A DNA stretch of 64,000 nt from Amycolatopsis tolypomycina (GTDB lineage Bacteria; Actinomycetota; Actinomycetes; Mycobacteriales; Pseudonocardiaceae): assembly GCF_900105945.1 (NCBI RefSeq), contig NZ_FNSO01000002.1, positions 124,001 to 188,000 of the forward strand, written 5' to 3'. The notes under the pieces are model-generated. The model was not told the origin of the DNA. It worked only from the letters and a program-made list of their open reading frames with translations, and did no database searches. Positions 15,707-26,353 of this stretch are shown here, piece after piece (the stretch's first letter is position 1; every line of letters starts with the position of its first letter). A program made the position numbers and the translations under genes.

Positions 15707-18190
15707 GTGGCACGCCGCAAGGGCACCACCACCAAGGTCGATCCCAGCGCGTTCGACTCCCCCGGTGCGCACGTCTTCGACAACTCGCTCAAGACCGAGA
15801 TCGAAGACTCCTACCTGGAGTACGCGTACTCGGTCATCCACTCGCGCGCCCTGCCGGACGCGCGAGACGGGCTGAAGCCGGTGCACCGCCGGATCCTGTA
15901 CTCGATGAACGAGAACGGCTACCGCCCCACGCACGCGTACGTGAAGTCGTCGCGCGTGGTCGGCGACGTGATGGGCAAGTACCACCCCCACGGCGACGTC
16001 GCGATCTACGACGCCATGGTGCGGCTGGCGCAGGACTTCTCCCTGAACGTCCCGCTCATCGACGGCCACGGCAACTTCGGCTCCCCCGACGACGGCCCGG
16101 CCGCCTCGCGGTACACCGAAGCCCGCATGTCGCCGGAGGCGATGCAGCTGGTCGGCGAGCTCGGCGAGGACACCGTCGACTTCCGCCCGAACTACGACGG
16201 CTCGCTCGAAGAGCCGTCCGTGCTGCCCGCGGCGTTCCCGAACCTGCTGGTCAACGGCACGTCCGGGATCGCGGTCGGGATGGCGACCAACATGATCCCG
16301 CACAACCTCGGCGAGGTCATCGCCGCGGCGCGGTGGCTGATCACGCACCCGTCGGCGACGCTCGACAAGCTGATGGAGTTCGTGCCCGGCCCCGACCTGC
16401 CCACCGGCGGCAAGCTGCTGGGCCTCGACGAGGTCCGCCGCGCGTACGAGACCGGCCGCGGCGTGGTCCGGATGCGCGCGAACGTCGAGACCGGGCCCCT
16501 CGAAGGCAGCCGCGGGCGGCAGGCGATCACCGTCACCGAGCTGCCCTACGGCGTCGGCCCGGAGAAGGTGATCGAGAAGATCACCGACGAGGTCAACAAG
16601 TCGAAGCGGCTCACCGGCATCGCCGACGTCAAGGACCTCACCGACCGCGAAAACGGCACCCGGCTGGTCATCGAGTGCAAGGTCGGCGTCAACCCGCAGG
16701 CCCTGCTCGCCGACCTCTACCGGCTGACGCCGCTGGAGCAGTCGTTCGGCATCAACAACCTGGTCCTCGTCGACGGCCAGCCGCAGACGCTGGGCCTGAA
16801 GGAACTCCTCGAGGTCTTCCTCCGCCACCGCTACGACGTCGTCACGCGGCGCACCAAGTACCGCCGCCGCAAGCGCGAAGAGCGCCTGCACCTGGTCGAC
16901 GGCCTGCTGATCGCGCTGCTGAACATCGACAAGGTGATCCGGCTCATCCGCGAGAGCGAGAACGCGCAGGCCGCGAAGGACGGCCTGATGACGCGCTTCA
17001 AGCTGTCGGAGATCCAGGCCACGTACATCCTGGACACGCCGCTGCGCCGGCTGACCAAGTACGACCGCCTCGAACTCGAGTCCGAGCAGGAGCGGCTGCG
17101 CGAGGAGATCGCGGAGCTGACCAAGATCCTCGACGACGAGTCGGTGCTGAAGAAGCTCGTCTCCTCGGAGCTGGCGAAGATCGCGAAGGACTTCCCGACC
17201 GAGCGCCGCACCGCGCTGATCGACGGCGACCTGAAGGAGGTCCTGGCCGCGTCGAAGCCGTCCGGACCCCTCGAAGTCGCGGACGACCCGTGCCAGGTGA
17301 TCCTCTCGGCGACCGGCCTGGTCGCCCGCACCGCTGCCGAGTCCGAAGAAGCCACCGAGACGCGCCGCCGCAACGGCCGCGTGAAGCACGACGCCGTGGC
17401 GGCGCTGGTCCACACGACCGCCCGCGGGCAGGTCCTGCTGGTGACCAGCCGCGGCCGCGCGTTCAAGACGGACGTGCTGCCGCTGCCGGTGCTGCCCGAG
17501 CAGGCCGGCACGGTGTCACTGCGCGGCGGCATGGCGGCTCGCGAGCTGGTTCCCCTGGAAAAGGGCGAGACGGTGATCGGCATCGCGCCGCTGGGCGAGC
17601 AGGCGGCCGGGTCGCCGGGCCTGGCGCTGGGCACGAAGGCCGGCGTCGTGAAGATCTGCGCGCCCGAGTGGCCGGTCCGCTCGGACGAGTTCGAAGTGAT
17701 CTCGCTGAAGGACGGCGACGAGGTCGTCGGCGCGACCTGGCTGACGGACGGTTCGGAGACGCTGGCGTTCGTGTCGTCGGAGGCGTCGCTGCTGAAGTAC
17801 GCGGCGTCCCTGGTCCGCCCGCAGGGCCTGAAGGGCGGCGGCATGGCGGGGATGAACGTGGGTTCGGGATCGGTGGTGTTCTTCGGCGCGGTCCGCACGG
17901 ACGACGACGAGCACGGCGAGCCGCTGGTGATCACTTCGACGGGCCAGAGCGTGAAGGTGACGCCGTTCAGCGAGTACCCGGCCAAGGGCCGCGCGACGGG
18001 CGGTGTCCGGGCGCAGCGGTTCCTCAAGGGCGAGACGGCGCTGCGCGTGGCGTGGATCGGCCCCCGCCCGGCGGGCGCGGCCCGCAACGGAGACCCGGTG
18101 GAGCTCCCGGAGATCGACGTCCGCCGCGACGGCTCCGGCCACGCCCACCCCGGCCCGGACGTGGTGGGTCACCTCATCGAACGCGACTGA
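15707..18190 (+). CDS. DNA topoisomerase IV-like subunit A (second GyrA/ParC homologue)
   Basis: The 827-residue product starts at GTG 15707 with AAGGAG 7 bases upstream. The breakage-reunion domain contains [30 protein letters not shown] and SRYTEARM, whose Tyr136 should form the covalent link to DNA. The coiled tower lies near residues 380-480. A C-terminal beta-pinwheel follows from about residue 510 (repeat-like [13 protein letters not shown] and GTKAGVVKI strands). I see no clear GyrA box, consistent with a topoisomerase IV role rather than supercoiling. It is cotranscribed with the B subunit and is followed by a long hairpin. Confidence 0.93.
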   Translation: MARRKGTTTKVDPSAFDSPGAHVFDNSLKTEIEDSYLEYAYSVIHSRALPDARDGLKPVHRRILYSMNENGYRPTHAYVKSSRVVGDVMGKYHPHGDVAIYDAMVRLAQDFSLNVPLIDGHGNFGSPDDGPAASRYTEARMSPEAMQLVGELGEDTVDFRPNYDGSLEEPSVLPAAFPNLLVNGTSGIAVGMATNMIPHNLGEVIAAARWLITHPSATLDKLMEFVPGPDLPTGGKLLGLDEVRRAYETGRGVVRMRANVETGPLEGSRGRQAITVTELPYGVGPEKVIEKITDEVNKSKRLTGIADVKDLTDRENGTRLVIECKVGVNPQALLADLYRLTPLEQSFGINNLVLVDGQPQTLGLKELLEVFLRHRYDVVTRRTKYRRRKREERLHLVDGLLIALLNIDKVIRLIRESENAQAAKDGLMTRFKLSEIQATYILDTPLRRLTKYDRLELESEQERLREEIAELTKILDDESVLKKLVSSELAKIAKDFPTERRTALIDGDLKEVLAASKPSGPLEVADDPCQVILSATGLVARTAAESEEATETRRRNGRVKHDAVAALVHTTARGQVLLVTSRGRAFKTDVLPLPVLPEQAGTVSLRGGMAARELVPLEKGETVIGIAPLGEQAAGSPGLALGTKAGVVKICAPEWPVRSDEFEVISLKDGDEVVGATWLTDGSETLAFVSSEASLLKYAASLVRPQGLKGGGMAGMNVGSGSVVFFGAVRTDDDEHGEPLVITSTGQSVKVTPFSEYPAKGRATGGVRAQRFLKGETALRVAWIGPRPAGAARNGDPVELPEIDVRRDGSGHAHPGPDVVGHLIERD

Positions 18191-18194
18191 CGCT

Positions 18195-18236
18195 CGTGAG
18201 TGGTAAGGCGCGTTAGAACCCGCCTTACCACTCACG
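18195..18236. terminator. Long perfect hairpin, likely bidirectional terminator
   Basis: CGTGAGTGGTAAGGCG (18195-18210) and CGCCTTACCACTCACG (18221-18236) form a perfect 16-bp stem with a 10-base loop. It begins 4 bases after the topoisomerase A stop. Its distal arm contains the stop codon of the small convergent gene at 18232-18417. The perfect arms are unusual for a plain terminator and could mark a dispersed intergenic repeat. Confidence 0.7.
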
Positions 18237-18417
18237 ACCGCGGCAGGCCGTAGAACTCCCGCAGCCGGCGGACCAGTTCTTCGGCCGCCGCCGGGCCGGT
18301 TTCGCGCGGCCGGGTTCCGGCGGGATCGTCGTCGCCGAACACGGCGACCAGCCCGCCGGTCCGCTGACCGGCTTCCGCCGTCGAGATCGCCCGCACCCGC
18401 ACCCTCCGACCGTTCAT
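18232..18417 (-). CDS. Small hypothetical protein
   Basis: A 61-residue frame with an ATG start, rich in Arg, Ala and Glu, ending FYGLPRS. No family is recognised. Its stop codon lies in the hairpin arm after the topoisomerase A gene. The start region overlaps the inverted repeat CATGAA-GAATG-TTCATG (18415-18431), which could be an operator or an mRNA structure. Coding potential is plausible because it fills an otherwise empty gap, but it could be noncoding. Confidence 0.4.
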   Translation of the reverse strand: MNGRRVRVRAISTAEAGQRTGGLVAVFGDDDPAGTRPRETGPAAAEELVRRLREFYGLPRS

Positions 18418-18455
18418 GAAGAATGTTCATGTTAGTCGGGGGTGCGGGGCGAACG

Positions 18456-19724
18456 CTAGGCGACCTTGAACGACTGAGCGGCGCTGCCGCTACAGGCCGC
18501 CTGGACCAGCTGGACGCTGTCCGCGGTGGACGCGCCGGGCACGGTCAGGCACTTGCCGCTGTGGCGGGCGACGAAGTGGTAGTGGCCGCCGCCCTCGGAC
18601 ACCGGCTGCCACTGCTGGTTGCCGCCGCCGCTGTAGGACCACAGCTGCAGCCCGGCGTTGTCCGCGGTCGAGACGTCGGTGACGTCGACGACCTGGGCGG
18701 CGTTCGTCCGGTTGTTGATCCGGTCGTAGCCGCCGCTGGTCGGGGCGAACTGGTACTGCTGGGCCGTCGTGCCGTTGCAGGTGTACTGCTGGATCACGGT
18801 GCCGTTGGCGCTGCCGGCCGCGCGGGCGTCGACGCACTTGCCGGACGCCTTGTTCGTCACCGCGTACCAGGCCGCGGGGTCGATCGTGCCCGGGTCGGTC
18901 GGGGTCGTCGAGCCGCCCCTGAGCCACTTCAGGCCGTCGAGCACGAACCGGTTCTGGTCGGCGCTTTCGAACGTCGACGACAGCGCGGTGTTCGTCTCGT
19001 AGTTCATCGCGTTGTGGCCGAAGTTGGCGTAGAGCATCTTGTAGTTCTTGTTCGTCCACGCGATCGGGTAGTAGCCGCTGTACCAGGTCTGGTTCGGGTC
19101 GGTGCCGATCGGGAAGGTCGACGAATCCATCGACGCCAGGATGGAAATGTTCGAGTTCTGGCGCAGGTCGTACTGCCAGGCGTACCACTCCGACGTCGAC
19201 GACCGGATCGTCGCCGGCAGGTTCGCCGTCGCCGGGTGGGTGCGGTTCTCGATCCGCAGCGTCTCCGGGGTCGGGCCCCACGTGTTCGACGTGAACCGGC
19301 CGGTGCCGAGGAAGTCGTTGTGGAACCAGTTCGCGTACGACGGCGTCGAGCTGTCGTTGTAGGCGGTCACGTGGAAGCCGAAGAACCCGCCGCCGGCCTG
19401 CATGTACCGCTGGAAGCCCTGGAACTGCGCCTGCGACTGCGGCTGGTCGTCGAGGAACAGCACCACCTGGTACTGGTCCGGGGTGATCGTGGTGAGCTGG
19501 TTCCAGTTGGTCGTCGCGGTGTAGGTGAAGCCGTTGGCCGCCGCCTGCTGCGGGAACCAGACGTTCGCTTCCTTCTCGAAGCTGATGTGCGCGGCGTCGT
19601 AGCTGCCGCTGTAGAAGGCCAGCACCTTGAACGGGGTGGCGGCCTCCACGGCCGGGGCGCCGAGGGCAAGCCCCAGACAGGCGGCGAAGAAGGCCAGGAT
19701 TCTGAGCACGGGACGGCGGGGCAT
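18456..19724 (-). CDS. Secreted ThuA-domain protein with ricin-type beta-trefoil lectin domain
   Basis: I start it at ATG 19724, which has GGAAAGG upstream and opens a signal peptide (RILAFFAACLGLALGAPAVEA). The 422-residue protein has a ThuA-like class-I glutamine-amidotransferase-like fold (about residues 30-275; VLAFYSGSYDAAHISFEKE, GGGFFGFH). A short Thr/Pro linker precedes a ricin-type lectin domain (about 300-422) with repeated QxW-like elements (LQLWSYSGGGNQQW). ThuA members take part in disaccharide catabolism in some bacteria. The lectin module suggests that this one works on extracellular polysaccharide. It lies 29 bases downstream of a secreted GH3 enzyme and is probably coexpressed. 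Confidence 0.88.
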   Translation of the reverse strand: MPRRPVLRILAFFAACLGLALGAPAVEAATPFKVLAFYSGSYDAAHISFEKEANVWFPQQAAANGFTYTATTNWNQLTTITPDQYQVVLFLDDQPQSQAQFQGFQRYMQAGGGFFGFHVTAYNDSSTPSYANWFHNDFLGTGRFTSNTWGPTPETLRIENRTHPATANLPATIRSSTSEWYAWQYDLRQNSNISILASMDSSTFPIGTDPNQTWYSGYYPIAWTNKNYKMLYANFGHNAMNYETNTALSSTFESADQNRFVLDGLKWLRGGSTTPTDPGTIDPAAWYAVTNKASGKCVDARAAGSANGTVIQQYTCNGTTAQQYQFAPTSGGYDRINNRTNAAQVVDVTDVSTADNAGLQLWSYSGGGNQQWQPVSEGGGHYHFVARHSGKCLTVPGASTADSVQLVQAACSGSAAQSFKVA

Positions 19725-19753
19725 GCGTGAACCTTTCCGGTGGGGGCGGGGGA

Positions 19754-21565
<1,812 letters not shown>

Positions 21566-21678
21566 CCGGGTCCTCCTCGTCGAGAGACCAAAATTCACGC
21601 CTTGGATTAAGACACAGCGCGCAGCAGTTGGTCCAGACCTCTCAACGAACTCGGGTACCGCTCACCGGGACCGGCCGC

Positions 21679-22185
21679 TCAGCGGTCCGAGCGCAGCGAA
21701 GCCGGGTCGAAGCTCTCCCAGTAGGCGTCCTCGTCCTCGACGCTGCTCGCCGGAGCCGGAGCCGGCGCCGCCGCCGCGGGCGCCTCACCCAGCCGCTCCG
21801 CTCGCAGCCGCTGGAACTCCTCCACCGTCATCCCCGGGTCGTCGTCCTCCGCGCGGGCCGGTGCCGGCATTCCCGTCATCTGCTCGATCATGAACGTCAT
21901 GTCCTCGCCGAGCAGCAGGGCGACCTTGTTGTACCCGTCCTGCGTCGCCTCGCGCATGGCCGCCCGGGTGACCTCCACGATCAGCGGCCCCAGCTGCTCG
22001 CCCACGTTCACCGCCGACGGTGCCAGCCACAGCCGCAGCAGCTTGCCCCGCGCGTCGACCGTCACCTCGACCTGGCCGTCGCGGTCGTGCGCCGTGCCCG
22101 AGGCCGACGCCAAAAGCTCCTCCACGCGGGCCATCGCCTCTTCGCGGGCGCGGGCCTGGGCGATCAGCTGGCGGGTCGTGATCAC
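21679..22185 (-). CDS. YbaB/EbfC-family protein with acidic tail
   Basis: The 168-residue product has a YbaB-like core (residues 1-110): an N-terminal helix, DGQVEVTVDARGKLLRLWL strands and a long C-terminal helix. It ends in a Pro/Ala- and Asp/Glu-rich tail. Classical YbaB is a small nucleoid-associated DNA-binding protein. In actinobacteria, longer relatives cluster with WXG100/EspC-like genes, as here, and may act in secretion. It overlaps the upstream YbaB-like gene by 4 bases and is last of a four-gene set. DNA binding is not demonstrable from sequence. Confidence 0.78.
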   Translation of the reverse strand: MITTRQLIAQARAREEAMARVEELLASASGTAHDRDGQVEVTVDARGKLLRLWLAPSAVNVGEQLGPLIVEVTRAAMREATQDGYNKVALLLGEDMTFMIEQMTGMPAPARAEDDDPGMTVEEFQRLRAERLGEAPAAAAPAPAPASSVEDEDAYWESFDPASLRSDR

Positions 22186-22565
22186 CGCGGTCCCCCTCCG
22201 TACGAATACGTCTCGGCGTCCGGGTCGTCGTCCGGGATCGGCTCGTAGCCCAGGGTTTCCAGCTGTTCGCGGTCGACCACCGGAGCCAACGCGTGGTACA
22301 TCCGGTCGCCCGCCCGCCGGGTCGCGCGCTGGGCCAGCTCGAAGATCTGGTCGGCCAGCACCGCCGACCCGTGCCGCAGGGCCGAGCGGTGGATGCTCAG
22401 CCCCGTCAGCAGTCCGCCCGGCGCCACCTGGACTTCGATCCCGTCGGCAGCCGCCTTGCCCACCACCGGGCCCGAACGCGCGAACCGCGCGGACGCCTCG
22501 GATTCCGCCCGTGCCGCCTGCTCCGCGATCCGCGCGGAAGCCAGCTCGACGTCGAATTCAGCCAC
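22182..22565 (-). CDS. Second YbaB/EbfC-like protein
   Basis: The 127-residue product keeps a YbaB-like pattern: an N-terminal alpha helix with Arg/Glu, a beta segment GIEVQVAPGGLLTGLSIH, then a helix FELAQRATRRAGDRMY. Its tail is acidic and Tyr-rich. It overlaps its downstream neighbour by 4 bases and follows the NlpC/P60 gene by 3 bases, so all are cotranscribed. Two different YbaB-like proteins in one operon suggest a heteromer. Function beyond the family fold is unknown. Confidence 0.72.
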   Translation of the reverse strand: MAEFDVELASARIAEQAARAESEASARFARSGPVVGKAAADGIEVQVAPGGLLTGLSIHRSALRHGSAVLADQIFELAQRATRRAGDRMYHALAPVVDREQLETLGYEPIPDDDPDAETYSYGGGPR

Positions 22566-22568
22566 AAC

Positions 22569-23681
22569 TCACCCCGTGGGCCGGTAGAAGCCGATGAACG
22601 ACTGCCCCGCGTTCGTGGTGCGGATCTTGCTGATCTGCACCGGATCACCCGCCTCGACCATCTGGCCGTCGCCGATCACCATCGCCACGTGGCCGGACCA
22701 CACGACGAGGTCGCCGGGCAGCAGCTGGTCGATCGACGGCACCTCGGCGCCGACCGTCTGCTGCGCCGCCGTCCGCGGCAGCTGCATCCCCGCGTCCTGG
22801 TAGGACGTCATCACCAGGCCGCTGCAGTCGAGGCCGACACCCCGCGCGGTCCCGCCCCAGACGTACGGCACGCCGAGCTGCGAAAGCGCCGCGCGCACCG
22901 CCTTCGCCGCCGTCTCGTTCGGCGCCATCACCTGCTTGCCGCCGGGCAGGTTGATCGCGACGCCGGAGCCGGGCTGCGGCGGGATCGCCACCGGCAGCCG
23001 CGGCTTGTGCACGGCGCCGCCGCCCCCACCGCCGCCGCCCCCGCCGTCGGAGCCGCCCGAATAGCCGCTGCTGCTGTTGAACGACGACCCGACCTTGGTC
23101 GCGGACGCCGATGACGACGACGTCGTCTGCTCCTCGCCGCCGAGGCGGGTGCCGATCGCGGTGAGCTCGTTGATCGTCTGCTCGCTGAACGTCGCGGCCT
23201 GGCCGGTCAGCTGGGTGATCTTGGTCTGCAGCTTCATCAGGATGTCGCGCGACGCGGCCCCGCGGCTCTCCGGCGGCTGGATCGACTTCACCGCCGCCAG
23301 CGCCTTCATCGACGCCGCGATCTCCTTGACGATCTGGTCGCGGATCTGGTCGTTCTTGATCTCGCCGACGTGCAGTGCCTCGGCCGCCTCGGTGACGGCC
23401 TTCTCGATCTCGGCGCTCTCGTCGAGGAGGTCCTGGACCTCCTTCTCCAGGCTCTGCGACGTCGCGGTGGCGCGGTCGGTCGTCGAGCCCGAGCTGGCCG
23501 AAGCCAGGTTGACGCGCTGCTCCGAAGCGACGTCGCGGCTGCGGCCCACCGACGTCTGCAGGGCGTAGTGCGCGTCACGGGCGCCGCCGATCGCGGCCGG
23601 GTCGTGACGCAGCTTCTGCGCGAACTGGTTCGTGGTGTCCAGGCCGTGCCGGACGAGCTGGCCGGTCTCGTGCTCGGTCAC
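22569..23681 (-). CDS. NlpC/P60-family peptidoglycan hydrolase with N-terminal helical domain
   Basis: The 370-residue product has a long helical N-terminal region (residues 1-200) without an evident signal peptide. A Ser/Gly-rich linker follows with nine or more consecutive glycines. The catalytic NlpC/P60 domain starts at about residue 260. It holds LDCSGLV (catalytic Cys), GHVAMVIGDG (catalytic His) and a following VEAGD segment. Such domains cut D-Glu-meso-diaminopimelate bonds in cell-wall peptides. The helical N terminus and the EspC-like partner suggest export by a type VII (ESX)-like route, though no ESX core genes lie in the window. Confidence 0.85.
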   Translation of the reverse strand: MTEHETGQLVRHGLDTTNQFAQKLRHDPAAIGGARDAHYALQTSVGRSRDVASEQRVNLASASSGSTTDRATATSQSLEKEVQDLLDESAEIEKAVTEAAEALHVGEIKNDQIRDQIVKEIAASMKALAAVKSIQPPESRGAASRDILMKLQTKITQLTGQAATFSEQTINELTAIGTRLGGEEQTTSSSSASATKVGSSFNSSSGYSGGSDGGGGGGGGGGAVHKPRLPVAIPPQPGSGVAINLPGGKQVMAPNETAAKAVRAALSQLGVPYVWGGTARGVGLDCSGLVMTSYQDAGMQLPRTAAQQTVGAEVPSIDQLLPGDLVVWSGHVAMVIGDGQMVEAGDPVQISKIRTTNAGQSFIGFYRPTG

Positions 23682-24019
23682 GCGTCCCGCCCGAGGTCAC
23701 CGCCGAGCCGCCGGACGACGTCGCCGTGCTCGCCCTCGACCGCCGCGTAGTTGCGGTCGGTCTGCCGGGCGGCCTCGCCGACCTGCCGCCAGCCGCCGCC
23801 GACGCGGTGCAGCTTCTCCTGCAACGCCCGCATCCGGCCGCTGTAGGCGCCGGAGAACCCGGCCTCGCTGCCCATCTCCGAGAAGCCGTGGCCGCCGAGC
23901 GTCACGTGCGGGCCGACGTGCTTGTCGGCCGCCCCTTTGACGTCGTCCCCGAGCGGGTCGACTTCGCGCGCATACCGCGTGTACGCGCCGTCCTCGACGT
24001 GAAAACCCGAACCGTCCAC
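23678..24019 (-). CDS. EspC/WXG100-like small secreted protein
   Basis: The 113-residue product is read from GTG 24019. Its pattern is a short N-terminal GFHVEDGAYTRYAREVDPLGDDV helix, a glycine-rich centre and a C-terminal helix with GGGWRQVGEAARQTDRNYAAVE. It resembles the excreted virulence factor EspC/DUF2580-like group. In place of the central WxG turn there is GGGW, later in the chain. It overlaps the NlpC/P60 gene by 4 bases and is first of the operon 24019-21679. A role as an ESX substrate or chaperone is inference. Confidence 0.72.
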   Translation of the reverse strand: MDGSGFHVEDGAYTRYAREVDPLGDDVKGAADKHVGPHVTLGGHGFSEMGSEAGFSGAYSGRMRALQEKLHRVGGGWRQVGEAARQTDRNYAAVEGEHGDVVRRLGGDLGRDA

Positions 24020-24033
24020 TGGCCCTCCCTGTC

Positions 24034-24067
24034 ACCGGGGGTGCGACGCGCGCGCGGCACCCCCGGT
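24034..24067 (-). terminator. Hairpin between the DsbA-like gene and the EspC-like operon
   Basis: ACCGGGGGTGC (24034-24044) and GCACCCCCGGT (24057-24067) make a perfect 11-bp stem with a 12-base GC-alternating loop. On the minus strand it lies 63 bases after the DsbA-like stop and just before the EspC-like start, so it separates these two transcription units. Confidence 0.7.
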
Positions 24068-24129
24068 TCCCCTGCTCAGGGAATCAGCCTAGTCCACAGT
24101 CCTTACCCGAGTGGGCGAATTGCCCGGAG

Positions 24130-24933
24130 TCAGCCGATGACCTTCTTGAGCCAGTCCGGGTCCTGCCAGGACACGATCGAGCCGTTCGCGGTGACCGTCG
24201 GCGTGCCGAACCCGCGCTGCCCGCCGCCGAAGTCCTGCGCCAGCTTCGGGTCGTTCTCGATCTGCTGGAACGCCGTGTTGAGCTGCTGGTCGTAGGTGCC
24301 GGCGTTGACCGTCTGGGCGAACGCCGGGTCGGTGATGCCGACGTTCTTGCCGAGCTCGATCAGCTGCGCCTTGTCGTAGCCGCGCTTGCCCTCTTCGGGC
24401 TGGTTGGCGAACAGCGCGTCGTGGAACTGGAGGAACTTGCCGGCGTCGGCCGCGGCCAGCGCCGCGTTCGCCGAGTCGAGCGAGTAGCCCGGCGGGCTGG
24501 AGCGCTGGTTCAGCAACGGCACCATGTGGTAGCGCACCTGCAGCTTGCCGTCGTTGATCGCCTGCTCGACCTCGCCCTTGTACTGCTTCTCGAACTCGCC
24601 GCAGATCGGGCAGAGGAAGTCGGCGTAGACGTCGATCGTGGCCTTGGCGCCGGCCTTGCCCACGGTGACGACGACGCCGTCGCGCTTCTGCGTGACATCA
24701 CCCGCCAGCGAGCTCGTCGTGCCGGCGTCGATGACCTTGCCCTCGGTCTTGTTCCGGTCCGAGATCGTCCAGATCACGCCGCCGATCACGAGCGCGGCCA
24801 CGACGACGACGGCCCCGATCCCGATGATCCACTTCCGCCGGTCACCGGACGTCCCCCTGGCCTGCGCGACCACGTTCGAACCGGCCTGCGCCGCCTGACG
24901 ACGCTTCCGAGCGGTCCGCTCAGCTCCACCCAC
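24130..24933 (-). CDS. Membrane-anchored DsbA-family thiol-disulfide oxidoreductase
   Basis: The 267-residue product has a basic cytoplasmic start, one transmembrane helix (WIIGIGAVVVVAALVIGGVIW, about residues 35-55) and an extracellular thioredoxin-like domain of the DSBA/thioredoxin_4 type. The active site is FLCPICGEFE (CPIC), and the cis-Pro region is GFGTPTVTANG. It should oxidise or isomerise cysteines in exported proteins. Six bases separate it from the upstream MauE/DoxX-like membrane protein, a common actinobacterial pairing that probably recycles the enzyme. Confidence 0.88.
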   Translation of the reverse strand: MGGAERTARKRRQAAQAGSNVVAQARGTSGDRRKWIIGIGAVVVVAALVIGGVIWTISDRNKTEGKVIDAGTTSSLAGDVTQKRDGVVVTVGKAGAKATIDVYADFLCPICGEFEKQYKGEVEQAINDGKLQVRYHMVPLLNQRSSPPGYSLDSANAALAAADAGKFLQFHDALFANQPEEGKRGYDKAQLIELGKNVGITDPAFAQTVNAGTYDQQLNTAFQQIENDPKLAQDFGGGQRGFGTPTVTANGSIVSWQDPDWLKKVIG

Positions 24934-24939
24934 TGTGTA

Positions 24940-25467
24940 TCAGTTCCCTTCCGCGATACCCGAGTAGTCGGGTTCGGGTTCGCCCGAGTTCCCGCGACCT
25001 CGCGCCAGCCAGCCGTCGAGCGACAGCCACGTGCGCGGCCGCACCACCAGCCAGACGGCGAGCAGCGCGAATCCCGTGTCGCGGAGGATCTCCTGCGGGT
25101 ACTCGGTCTGCCCCGCCGCCACCTGGCCGCCGCCCCCGAAGCACCCGCAGTCGATGCTCAGGCCGCGCGCCCACGACTGGGCGATGCCGGCGATGAGCAC
25201 GACGAGCAGCCCCAGCGAGGCCGCGGCGGCCCACCGGGTCGCCAGGCCCGCGAGCAGCGCCAGCCCGAGCACCAGCTCGACGAGCGGCAGCGCGAGGGCC
25301 ACCACGTTTTCGAGTGCGCCCGGCAGCACCTGGTACGCCTGCACGGCGATCAGGGTCTGCCCGGGATCCGCCAGCTTGATGGCGCCGGAAACGAGCCAGA
25401 CGGCCGCCAGCCCGAGCCGGGCGAGCGTGCCGACGGTGTTCAGCACGGGTTGGGACGGTCGCACCAC
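24940..25467 (-). CDS. MauE/DoxX-family redox-associated membrane protein
   Basis: The 175-residue product has four hydrophobic segments. A conserved IDCGCFGGGG loop, with two cysteines near the membrane surface, is typical of MauE-type proteins. The family supports maturation of disulfide-bearing proteins, passing electrons in a way comparable to DsbB or VKOR. The tail is hydrophilic (GNSGEPEPDYSG). It lies 6 bases from the membrane-bound DsbA-like gene in the same operon, consistent with a redox partner. It is divergently oriented to the binding-protein gene at 25523. Confidence 0.85.
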   Translation of the reverse strand: MVRPSQPVLNTVGTLARLGLAAVWLVSGAIKLADPGQTLIAVQAYQVLPGALENVVALALPLVELVLGLALLAGLATRWAAAASLGLLVVLIAGIAQSWARGLSIDCGCFGGGGQVAAGQTEYPQEILRDTGFALLAVWLVVRPRTWLSLDGWLARGRGNSGEPEPDYSGIAEGN

Positions 25468-25522
25468 GCACTTAGGCTAGCGGGGGGACCTGAGAACAAC
25501 GTGAGGCGGAGGGAGCGGCCGG

Positions 25523-26353
25523 ATGCGGTGGCGCGCGCTGCTCGGCTCGGCGTTGCTCCTGGTCACGGCGTCGGCGTGCGGTCCGGCGAAGGTGTCGCCG
25601 ACGGACTCGCTCGTCACCCGGGCGAGTGCCACGGATCACCTGACGATCGGCATCCGGTTCGACGCGCCGGGGCTTTCGGAACGCACGATCGACGGCCGGT
25701 TCGTCGGGTTCGACGTCGATGTCGCGACTTTCGTCGCGAGTGAGCTCGGCGTTCCCGCGAAGGACATCACGTGGCGGGAAACGACGTCGGCGACGCGGGA
25801 GACCGACCTCACCTCCGGCGCCGTCGACCTGGTGGTGGCGAGCTACTCGATCACCGACAAGCGCAAGGAGCTCGTGGCGTTCGCCGGCCCGTACTTCACG
25901 ACCGGGCAGGACCTGCTGGTGCGGCGGACGTCGGCCGACATCACCGGGCCGGAGGTCCTCAACGGGCGGCGGCTGTGCTCGGTCACCGGCTCGACGCCGG
26001 CGCAGCAGGTGAAGGACAAGTTCGCCCAGGCCGTCCAGCTGGTCGAGTACCCGCGGTACTCCGACTGCGTGACCGCCCTGCTCGCCGGGCAGATCGACGC
26101 GGTCACCACGGACGCGGTGATCCTCGCCGGCTACGTCGCGCGCGACCCGGAGCTGTTGAAGATCGTCGGGAAGCCGTTCTCGAAGGAGAACTACGGCGTC
26201 GGCCTGCGCAAGGGCGACACCCAGGGGGTGTCCGCGGTCGACGACGCGATCCGGAAGATGATCTCCTCCGGCGAATGGCTGCGCTCGCTCAACGCGAACA
26301 TCGGCCCGTCCGGCTACCAGCTGCCCCCGCCCCCCGAGGTCACCGCGAAGTGA
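25523..26353 (+). CDS. Glutamate/polar amino-acid ABC transporter substrate-binding lipoprotein
   Basis: The 276-residue product begins with a lipoprotein signal (LLGSALLLVTASACGP; the Cys at the lipobox should be lipidated). It continues as a family-3 solute-binding protein: LTIGIRFDAPGLSE, GFDVDVATFVASELGV, SYSITDKRKELVAFAGPYF and YPRYSDCVTALLAGQIDAVTTD. This fold captures glutamate, glutamine or aspartate outside the membrane. Permease and ATPase genes are absent nearby. It either serves a transporter encoded elsewhere or acts as a sensor. Its stop overlaps the hrpB start. Confidence 0.88.
   Translation: MRWRALLGSALLLVTASACGPAKVSPTDSLVTRASATDHLTIGIRFDAPGLSERTIDGRFVGFDVDVATFVASELGVPAKDITWRETTSATRETDLTSGAVDLVVASYSITDKRKELVAFAGPYFTTGQDLLVRRTSADITGPEVLNGRRLCSVTGSTPAQQVKDKFAQAVQLVEYPRYSDCVTALLAGQIDAVTTDAVILAGYVARDPELLKIVGKPFSKENYGVGLRKGDTQGVSAVDDAIRKMISSGEWLRSLNANIGPSGYQLPPPPEVTAK

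Noticed and set aside
13489..15792. Long open frame (767 codons) opposite the topoisomerase B gene
   Set aside because: It is the shadow of a high-GC gene: composition is Arg/Val/Asp-rich without motifs, while the plus strand carries all GyrB motifs.
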